DNA of 64,000 nt, from positions 58,795-122,794 of the forward strand of contig NZ_JAMFLX010000015.1 in assembly GCF_023502345.1 (NCBI RefSeq), written 5' to 3'. Shown piece by piece: positions 58,048 to 64,000 of this stretch. Positions within the stretch are counted from its first letter, which is position 1; every line of letters starts with the position of its first letter. The stretch is from Parendozoicomonas callyspongiae. Lineage in GTDB: Bacteria; Pseudomonadota; Gammaproteobacteria; Pseudomonadales; Endozoicomonadaceae. Position numbers and translations under genes: made by a program. Below the pieces are notes generated by a model, which was given only the letters and a program-made list of their open reading frames with translations, did no database searches and was not told where the DNA came from.

Positions 58048-59018
58048 CAGACCTTGATAACAATGTTTCCTCTTGCGCCTGGCTCTAGCACGGCGTTGTG
58101 GGCTTCCCCAAGGTTATCCAGGGTAAATTCCTGGGCGATAACTGGTTTCAGTGAGCCGCTGGCAAGGCTGGGATAAAGGGCTGCATGAATAGCATTCATT
58201 TCCTGCTCCGATGCATTTGCCAGTGCCATACCCAGGATGGCTGCATCCCTTTTCATGATTTCCCGTGGGTTGATGGTGACAGTTCCCCGGCTTCCAATCA
58301 CCACAACCCTGCCGCCATGGGCTAATGCGCTTAGGTCGTGGCCAAGGTTCACATTGGCCAGCATTTCCAAGGTCAGGTTGACTCCCTGCCCGTGGGTCCA
58401 TTCCAGTAGATCTTCCAGATGGGTATCGCTGTGGTGGTCCAGAACCAGGTGGGCTCCCTGGTCTTTTACAAGTTGTCGACCTTCTTCTGTTCCTGCGGTT
58501 CCAATGACGGTCATACCGGCCGCAATACCAAGCTGAACGGCTGCAAGGCCGACACCTCCGCTGGCTCCGTGCACCAGCAAAGTCTCTCCGGGTTTGGCGT
58601 TGCCCCTTTGAAACAGGGCTCTCCACGCCGTAGCACAGGGAACACCAATACAGGCACCTGCTTCATAACTGACATTGGCAGGCAGGGGAAAAACCTGCCG
58701 GGATTCACAGAGGGCGTACTCGGCACTGGTACCGGTCAGGCTGCCGGCAATATAGACTCTGTCGCCAACCTGGAGAAAGTGGTGCTTGTCATCACCCATT
58801 GCTGCAATTGTTCCGGCACCATCCTTGCCCGGTGTATGGGGCATTGAGGCCGTGTATCCATTGGTGCCTGCGCGAATGTAGGTATCAACAGGGTTTACGC
58901 CGGCGGCGTGAATTTTTACCAGAATCTGGCCAGGGCCAGGTTGGGGAATCTGGACAGTTTCCAGTTTCAGCTGGTCGATATCGCCGTGCTGCTGCTGGCG
59001 AATGGCTTTCATGGTCAT
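58044..59018 (-). CDS. NADPH:quinone oxidoreductase (zeta-crystallin type)
   Basis: A 324-residue MDR-superfamily enzyme. The N-terminal GroES-like domain has HAAGVNPVDTYIRAG and PGKDGAGTIAAMG; the Rossmann domain has LVHGASGGVGLAAVQLG. It lacks the zinc ligands of alcohol dehydrogenases, as expected for QOR/zeta-crystallin proteins. Reduces quinones by NADPH; physiological substrate unknown. Confidence 0.92.
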   Translation of the reverse strand: MTMKAIRQQQHGDIDQLKLETVQIPQPGPGQILVKIHAAGVNPVDTYIRAGTNGYTASMPHTPGKDGAGTIAAMGDDKHHFLQVGDRVYIAGSLTGTSAEYALCESRQVFPLPANVSYEAGACIGVPCATAWRALFQRGNAKPGETLLVHGASGGVGLAAVQLGIAAGMTVIGTAGTEEGRQLVKDQGAHLVLDHHSDTHLEDLLEWTHGQGVNLTLEMLANVNLGHDLSALAHGGRVVVIGSRGTVTINPREIMKRDAAILGMALANASEQEMNAIHAALYPSLASGSLKPVIAQEFTLDNLGEAHNAVLEPGARGNIVIKVC

Positions 59019-59236
59019 GGGAGTCCTCCTTGGAGTGAAAGCATATCGTTCGGCTGCAGAACACCAAAGAAATATTTTCCAAGTGTCAGCCTTCAGGCAG
59101 GGGGTAGGGAAAAAAAAGACAGGCTGGATAAGCGGTCTAGAGTGTGGGTATACCGCCTAAGTGGGCGGTGTCAGTGTAATATTCTGCCGGTGTTAGGCTG
59201 TCTCCGGTATTGGCAGTATGTCGTCAAGGAGTTGCC

Positions 59237-59668
59237 ATGGAGAGGGACGTACGCCATCCATCCTTGTTTACGCTGTGTGGATTGGTGTTGTGCCTTATGT
59301 TTATGGGAAATCTGGCCAAGGCTGAGGAGCCCCTGGCTATTTACCTGAATATGAGCGATTTCACCAATGAGCAGTACCGGGGATTCATGCAGGTATATGA
59401 TGAACCTCTGGATCAAACCTCAGAGGCGTTGCTCCGGGTTTACCCCGGAGCTATAAGGATGATGGATGTTGAGCCGGGAGAGTGGGTAGCAATCAATGTC
59501 GCTATGATCAGTACCATTTTTCCCTGCAAAAACAACCAGGATGAGCACCGTATAGAAGTAGGGACTGGGTCACTGACCCAGTCCGTCATTATTACTCCCC
59601 GACTTGCTGTCGAGGGTAATAGCTCAGTCTGCCGACTTGAGATCGTTGCCGCCGACTCCGGCGAATAA
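59237..59668 (+). CDS. Hypothetical exported protein
   Basis: A 143-residue protein; ATG 59237 has AAGGAG about 6 bp upstream. Signal peptide LFTLCGLVLCLMFMGNLAKA. The mature protein has two cysteines (FPCKN, SVCRLE) that may form a disulfide. No family recognised. Its last 45 bases overlap the 3' end of the convergent TRAP permease gene. Confidence 0.55.
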   Translation: MERDVRHPSLFTLCGLVLCLMFMGNLAKAEEPLAIYLNMSDFTNEQYRGFMQVYDEPLDQTSEALLRVYPGAIRMMDVEPGEWVAINVAMISTIFPCKNNQDEHRIEVGTGSLTQSVIITPRLAVEGNSSVCRLEIVAADSGE

Positions 59669-62263
59669 CTCTTTCTTTCCTTCTTTATTTATATCTATTG
59701 ATCCTGGAGCTGAAATTGCTCTGCGGCGCTGGTTTGTATAGATCAGCAACAGCAGTAACAGGGCAGGAATAAACATCAACTGCTTGGGAAGACGATCATT
59801 CGGCACTTCCACACTGAGAATCTCCCAGTCGAAATCAAGACCTGCTTTCTCAGCCTGACTGGCGAAACCGATGTTATCCACAATCAGTCGACCCTGATCT
59901 TCGGCAAGCTCCAGACCCATATCAAACAGACGTTCTTCTGCGGTAGCCTGATCTCCAACCTTTATCAGAATGGTCTTCACTCGCTGATTGCCGGAGAGAT
60001 CTTCACCAGAAACCCTGAGACGCAGCTCTTCGCCAGGCTTGTGATCCATAACCTGCTCATAAATGCTGGTGGCGGGTAGATCAAGTCTTTCCGGCCAGGC
60101 CATATCCCACCAGAAACCAGGGCGGAACAGGGTAAAGGCGATCAGAAGCAGTCCAACAGTCTCATACCACTTGGTCTTGGTCACCCAGTAACCCTGAGTC
60201 GCTGCCGCGAAGACCAGCATGGCCCCCAGTGCACTGAAGATAGTGATTAGCAACTCCCAGATACTGCCAATATCAATCAGCAGCAGCTGGGTATTGAAAA
60301 TAAACATAAACGGCAGAATGGCGGTTCGGATATCGTAAGTGAAGCCCTGGATACCGGTCTTGATCGGGTTAGCCTGGGCTATTGCTGCAGCAGCATAAGC
60401 CGCGAGCCCCACCGGTGGCGTATCATCTGCGAGTATGCCGAAATAGAACACAAACAGATGTACGGCAATGAGCGGAACGATCAAGCCATGAGCTGCACCT
60501 AGGCTGACAATAACCGGCGCCATCAAACTGGAAACTACAATATAGTTCGCAGTTGTTGGCAGACCCATACCAAGAATCAGACTGATGATGGCCGTGAAAA
60601 TTAACACCAGCAGAATGCTGCCACCGGAGATAAACTCAACAAACTCAGTCATCACCTGACCGATACCCGTCAGTGTCACAGTACCTACAACAATACCTGC
60701 AGCAGCTGTTGCCACACCGATACCGATCATGTTGCGAGAGCCGCTGATCAGACCATTAAACAGATCTTTGGTGCCGCGATGGAAGGCATTGGCAATATCG
60801 CTCTTGCCGCTCAACATGTTAAGAATCGGATGCTGGGTCAGAACGATAATGATCATAAACAGCGTGGCCCAGAAAGCGGAGAGTCCGGGGGACATACGCT
60901 CTTTGGCAATACACCAGATTAGGACAACAACTGGCAGCAAGAAGTGCAGACCACTTAAGGCTGTTCTTCTTATTCGTGGAGCGATGGTCAGCTCATGATC
61001 TTCATGGTGATCAGGATATCTGGCAGCAAGAGCCAGAAGGCCAACGTAAATCAGCGAGGTGAGTACGCCAATAATCCACAGTGAAGCATCTCCAGCGACA
61101 TCCTTGATCCAGCCAATACCGAAGTAAACGAAGGCGGCCAGTACGCACATCATCAGGAAGCTGCCAACGGCCAGCATCATCCACTCAGCAGTAGAGAGAT
61201 TGCGCTCGCGGGGCATGCCCTGCATACCAGCTTTTACTGCTTCCAGATGCACGATATAGAACAGTGCGATATAGGAAATAGCGGCCGGTAAAATCGCATG
61301 GCGAATAACGTCGATATAAGGAATACCGACATATTCCACCATCAGGAATGCTGCTGCGCCCATAATCGGAGGCGTCAGCTGACCATTGGTGGAGGCGGCC
61401 ACCTCAATGGCACCTGCTTTTGTAGCGGGGAAACCAACCCGCTTCATCAGCGGAATCGTGAAAGTACCTGTGGTTACAACATTGGCGATACTGGATCCAG
61501 AAATCACACCGCTGAGGCCTGAGGAGACAACAGCGGCCTTGGCCGGTCCACCCTTCAGGTGGCCCAGTAATGAGAATGACAGGCGAATAAAGTACTGGCC
61601 TGCACCAGCCTGCTCAAGCAGGGCGCCAAAAAGAACAAACAGGAACACGAAGTTTGTCGATACACCAAGGGCGACACCAAAGACGCCTTCTGTCGTCAGC
61701 CAGAAGTGAGACATAGCCTTGTTCAGGCTTGCTCCCTTGTGGGCAACAATATCCGGCATATACGGGCCGGCAAAGGTGTAAATCAGGAAGACACTGGCAA
61801 CAACAACCAGAGGAGGTCCAAGTGCCCGCCGGGTAGCCTCAAGCAGCAAAACCATGCCTATAACCGAAACAACAACATCCTGGGTGATAGGAGCACCAGG
61901 GCGCTCGGCAAGCTGAGCATAAAACAGATAAATATATGCTGCAGAAAAAGCACCAAGTAAGGCCAGTATCCAGTCCTGAACCGGAATATGGGTTTTGGGT
62001 GAGCGCTTCAGAGCCGGGAATGCGGTGAAGGAAAGAAAAATCGCAAATGCCAGATGAATTGCCCGCGCTTCAGTGTCATTAAGAATGAAGAAATTTAAAG
62101 TGAATGGCAGTGGTGAGGCGTACCACAGCTGAAAAATTGCCCATGCAAGGGCAGTAAAGGTCAGAATGCGCGCTGCCAGACCGCGTGGGTTGCGTGCGCC
62201 AGTGTCAGAGTCGTTGACAATTTGAGCTGCAGCTTCTTGACCTTTGTTTATTGAGTTGGACAT
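59624..62263 (-). CDS. TRAP transporter fused permease (DctQM type, DUF3394)
   Basis: An 879-residue inner-membrane protein joining the small and large TRAP permease subunits. The DctQ-like part is the first 200 residues or so; the DctM core contains SGLSGVISGSSIANVVTTGTFTIPLMKRVGF, GQLTPPIMGAAAFLMVEYVGI and ILGMGLPTTANYIVVSSLMAPVIV. After the last DctM helices comes a hydrophilic domain (RLRVSGEDLSGNQRVKTILIKVG) of the DUF3394 type, then a final membrane helix. It works with the TAXI binding protein encoded upstream. Substrate unknown; glutamate or another C4/C5 acid is possible. Confidence 0.93.
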   Translation of the reverse strand: MSNSINKGQEAAAQIVNDSDTGARNPRGLAARILTFTALAWAIFQLWYASPLPFTLNFFILNDTEARAIHLAFAIFLSFTAFPALKRSPKTHIPVQDWILALLGAFSAAYIYLFYAQLAERPGAPITQDVVVSVIGMVLLLEATRRALGPPLVVVASVFLIYTFAGPYMPDIVAHKGASLNKAMSHFWLTTEGVFGVALGVSTNFVFLFVLFGALLEQAGAGQYFIRLSFSLLGHLKGGPAKAAVVSSGLSGVISGSSIANVVTTGTFTIPLMKRVGFPATKAGAIEVAASTNGQLTPPIMGAAAFLMVEYVGIPYIDVIRHAILPAAISYIALFYIVHLEAVKAGMQGMPRERNLSTAEWMMLAVGSFLMMCVLAAFVYFGIGWIKDVAGDASLWIIGVLTSLIYVGLLALAARYPDHHEDHELTIAPRIRRTALSGLHFLLPVVVLIWCIAKERMSPGLSAFWATLFMIIIVLTQHPILNMLSGKSDIANAFHRGTKDLFNGLISGSRNMIGIGVATAAAGIVVGTVTLTGIGQVMTEFVEFISGGSILLVLIFTAIISLILGMGLPTTANYIVVSSLMAPVIVSLGAAHGLIVPLIAVHLFVFYFGILADDTPPVGLAAYAAAAIAQANPIKTGIQGFTYDIRTAILPFMFIFNTQLLLIDIGSIWELLITIFSALGAMLVFAAATQGYWVTKTKWYETVGLLLIAFTLFRPGFWWDMAWPERLDLPATSIYEQVMDHKPGEELRLRVSGEDLSGNQRVKTILIKVGDQATAEERLFDMGLELAEDQGRLIVDNIGFASQAEKAGLDFDWEILSVEVPNDRLPKQLMFIPALLLLLLIYTNQRRRAISAPGSIDINKEGKKELFAGVGGNDLKSAD

Positions 62264-62387
62264 GATTCGTTACCCTGGCCAGGTGAGCTTCCATACATCC
62301 TGCAGAACGTGAAAAGAGTTGTTCCGACGCGAAAGCTCAAGAATGACATCAGCAGGCTGGAAGAAGATAACCAACAGCCGCTGGTAA

Positions 62388-62457
62388 ATTTCCCATACCT
62401 GCCAGATATGGGAAATGCAGAAACGAACAGCAGGCGCCAGGCACCTACGGTTCGTTT
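62388..62457 (-). other. Two stem-loops between TAXI gene and TRAP permease
   Basis: ATTTCCCATA (62388-62397) pairs with TATGGGAAAT (62407-62416), and AAACGAAC (62421-62428) with GTTCGTTT (62450-62457). They lie directly after the binding-protein stop in a 217-bp gap. Such hairpins often protect the upstream message or limit read-through, giving more binding protein than permease. Confidence 0.6.
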
Positions 62458-62480
62458 TCTGAGGACCGGTTAACGTATGA

Positions 62481-63461
62481 CTACATCAATCCTGCTTCTT
62501 TGTAGTATTTGGCTGCGCCATCGTGCAGAGGTGCAGACAGACCGTCCTTGACCATCTCTTCTTTCTTCAGGTTGGCAAAAGCTGGGTGCAGCTTGCGGAA
62601 ATCGCTGAAGTTTTCGAAGACAGACTTAACAATCTGGTAGATGGACTCTGGAGGAGTTTTGGTGGATGACACAAAGGTGGCACCTACACCAAAGGTTTTG
62701 GTGTCTTTAGCATTACCGGAGTACATTCCGCCGGGAATAGTGGCTACACGGTAGTAGGGGTTGTCTTTGATCAGCTTTTCAACTTCTGGTCCGCTGACAT
62801 TTACCAGGACGGTGTCACAGGACGTGGTTGCTTCCTTGATGGAACCATTTGGGTGGCCAACAACATAGACCATGGCATCGATCTTGTTGTCGCACAGTGC
62901 TTTGGCCTGTTCGGCGGCTTTCAGCTCGGTTGCCAGTTTGAAGTCAGATTTTTTCATGCCATAGGCATCCATAACCACTTCCATGGTGCCACGCTGACCA
63001 GAACCGGGATTACCGATGTTGACGCGCTTACCTTTTAGGTCACCAAACATTTTTATGCCGGAATCTTTACGGGCCAGAACGGTGAAAGGTTCTGCGTGAA
63101 TGGAGAATACTGCACGAAGGTCTTTGTTCTTGCCCTGGTCAGCAAATTTGCTGGTACCATTCCAGGCATGATACTGCCAGTCGGACTGGGCAATACCCAT
63201 ATCCATCTCACCGGCCTTGATAGTGTTAAGGTTGTAAACAGAACCACCGGTACTCTCAACAGAGCAGCGGATACCGTGTTCTTTACGGTTCTTGTTTACC
63301 AGGCGGCAGATTGCACCGCCCGTAGGATAGTACACACCAGTGACACCACCCGTACCGATCGTAACGAACTGCTGCTGCGCTGCAGTTGCCGGTACACTTA
63401 TGGTTGCCGCAGTCAGACCTGCGCCGATCACTGCAAACGATAGCTTTTTCAGCAAAGACAT
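62481..63461 (-). CDS. TAXI-family TRAP solute-binding protein
   Basis: A 326-residue periplasmic protein. ATG 63461 has GGGGG at good spacing and begins a typical signal peptide ([22 protein letters not shown]). The mature start [25 protein letters not shown] is the TAXI signature; [11 protein letters not shown] and [12 protein letters not shown] are further family blocks. It hands the ligand to the fused permease downstream. Substrate not readable. Confidence 0.94.
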   Translation of the reverse strand: MSLLKKLSFAVIGAGLTAATISVPATAAQQQFVTIGTGGVTGVYYPTGGAICRLVNKNRKEHGIRCSVESTGGSVYNLNTIKAGEMDMGIAQSDWQYHAWNGTSKFADQGKNKDLRAVFSIHAEPFTVLARKDSGIKMFGDLKGKRVNIGNPGSGQRGTMEVVMDAYGMKKSDFKLATELKAAEQAKALCDNKIDAMVYVVGHPNGSIKEATTSCDTVLVNVSGPEVEKLIKDNPYYRVATIPGGMYSGNAKDTKTFGVGATFVSSTKTPPESIYQIVKSVFENFSDFRKLHPAFANLKKEEMVKDGLSAPLHDGAAKYYKEAGLM

Positions 63462-63886
63462 AGAAAGCCCCCAGATATTTGTCGTTATAGCCAACCTGAT
63501 GGGAAAAACGTCGAGAGCAAGCATAGATCAGTCGCTCTCATTGGACAGGAAGGCCGTGTAGTAGATAAGCCTGCAAAACTTGTAGTTTTTGGGTTTATCT
63601 CAGGGTATTTAACCTTTGTCAGAGTTAAGTACCTGGCCCGAAATTTTGAACCGGTCTCTGACGATGCAAAACATCAATACTTGAAATGCAGGTGGCAAGT
63701 CAATTCTTTTACAAAAATATTTCAGGTTTTTTTAGAGTCATTGACTGGAAGCAAGAAGAATTAGTGGTCTATTTTGGTAACAGACTTTGATTGTGGGTAA
63801 CTAACAAGCGGAATCTACAAGGTGTTTTACTTAACAAAATTATTTTATGGATGGGATGGAGTTACGGTATCAAAGTGATAGTAAGA
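63462..63886. other. Intergenic region, no gene seen
   Basis: About 425 bases upstream of the TAXI gene and of the partial gene at the window end. The half next to the partial gene is AT rich. I see no convincing reading frame, tRNA or terminator; both divergent promoters should be here. Confidence 0.4.
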
Positions 63887-64000
63887 ATGATGTATTCCTG
63901 CAGTATTTTATGCATTCTCGCAGGAATCATACATGTAAATTCTGTTTATGCTGGAGTGAGGAAGTTTGATGAGGGCTATTACATTGCTGTTCATATTGTA
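63887..64000 (+). CDS. Start of an exported protein (partial)
   Basis: From ATG 63887 (or ATG 63890, or GTG 63875) the frame is open to the window end, 38 codons. It encodes a signal peptide (SILCILAGIIHVNSVYA) with cleavage expected after VYA, then GVRKFDEGYYIAVHIV. The rest lies outside the window, so no family can be named. Confidence 0.5.
   Translation, partial: MMYSCSILCILAGIIHVNSVYAGVRKFDEGYYIAVHIV

Overview
The window reads as the chromosome of a marine gammaproteobacterium. The closest fit I can name is an Oceanospirillales-type genome such as Endozoicomonas. That is inference: core genes look gammaproteobacterial (zapG/zapE, purM-purN, perM-hda, cysZ, deoCABD, metNIQ), and they are interleaved with long hypothetical proteins, a eukaryote-like kinase and many small structured intergenic repeats. 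No prophage, insertion sequence, rRNA or CRISPR array is visible.

Layout. 1-5 kb: a gene tail, an FMN-dependent hydroxyacid oxidase, a VOC protein and four GNAT acetyltransferase genes, two of them a tandem duplication. 5-9 kb: frdCAB, a fumarate reductase of the Wolinella/Campylobacter type behind a near-consensus FNR promoter. 8.8-11.2 kb: orphan protein kinase, nitrilase remnant, PunR-like LysR regulator. 11.3-17.6 kb: a structured RNA candidate, then nupC and deoCABD for nucleoside uptake and breakdown. 17.7-30.7 kb: two accessory proteins of unknown function among housekeeping genes (gloA, purM-purN, perM, hda, wrbA, arsC-like, yihY-like, acyP). 31-42 kb: lytic transglycosylase, proS, cysZ, trxB, secreted beta-repeat proteins, zapG/zapE and a SmtB-type zinc sensor. 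42.4-46.8 kb: a secreted DUF1810 fusion and zntA with a perfect SmtB-type operator. 46.9-49.7 kb: metNIQ behind a SAM-II riboswitch and terminator. 50.7-51.1 kb: three identical initiator tRNA genes in a 120-bp tandem repeat. 51.3-59.7 kb: acs, secreted proteins, a NarL/LuxR response regulator (candidate acs activator), an acyltransferase, dinB and a quinone oxidoreductase. 59.6-64 kb: a fused TRAP permease with its TAXI binding protein and the start of another secreted protein.

How parts fit. NupC imports nucleosides, DeoD and DeoA release (deoxy)ribose-1-phosphate, DeoB isomerises it and DeoC splits deoxyribose-5-phosphate; the adjacent LysR gene resembles PunR, an E. coli purine nucleoside regulator. 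The ArsR protein at 41.6 kb carries the exact SmtB alpha-5 zinc ligand spacing, and the only matching operator I found lies over the zntA promoter 2.8 kb away. The most distinctive items are the SAM-II riboswitch before metNIQ, the epsilonproteobacterial-type fumarate reductase whose cytochrome appears to lack the key E-pathway glutamate, a family of structured intergenic repeats built on AACAGCC(A/C/T)TGAG, and the structured RNA upstream of nupC.
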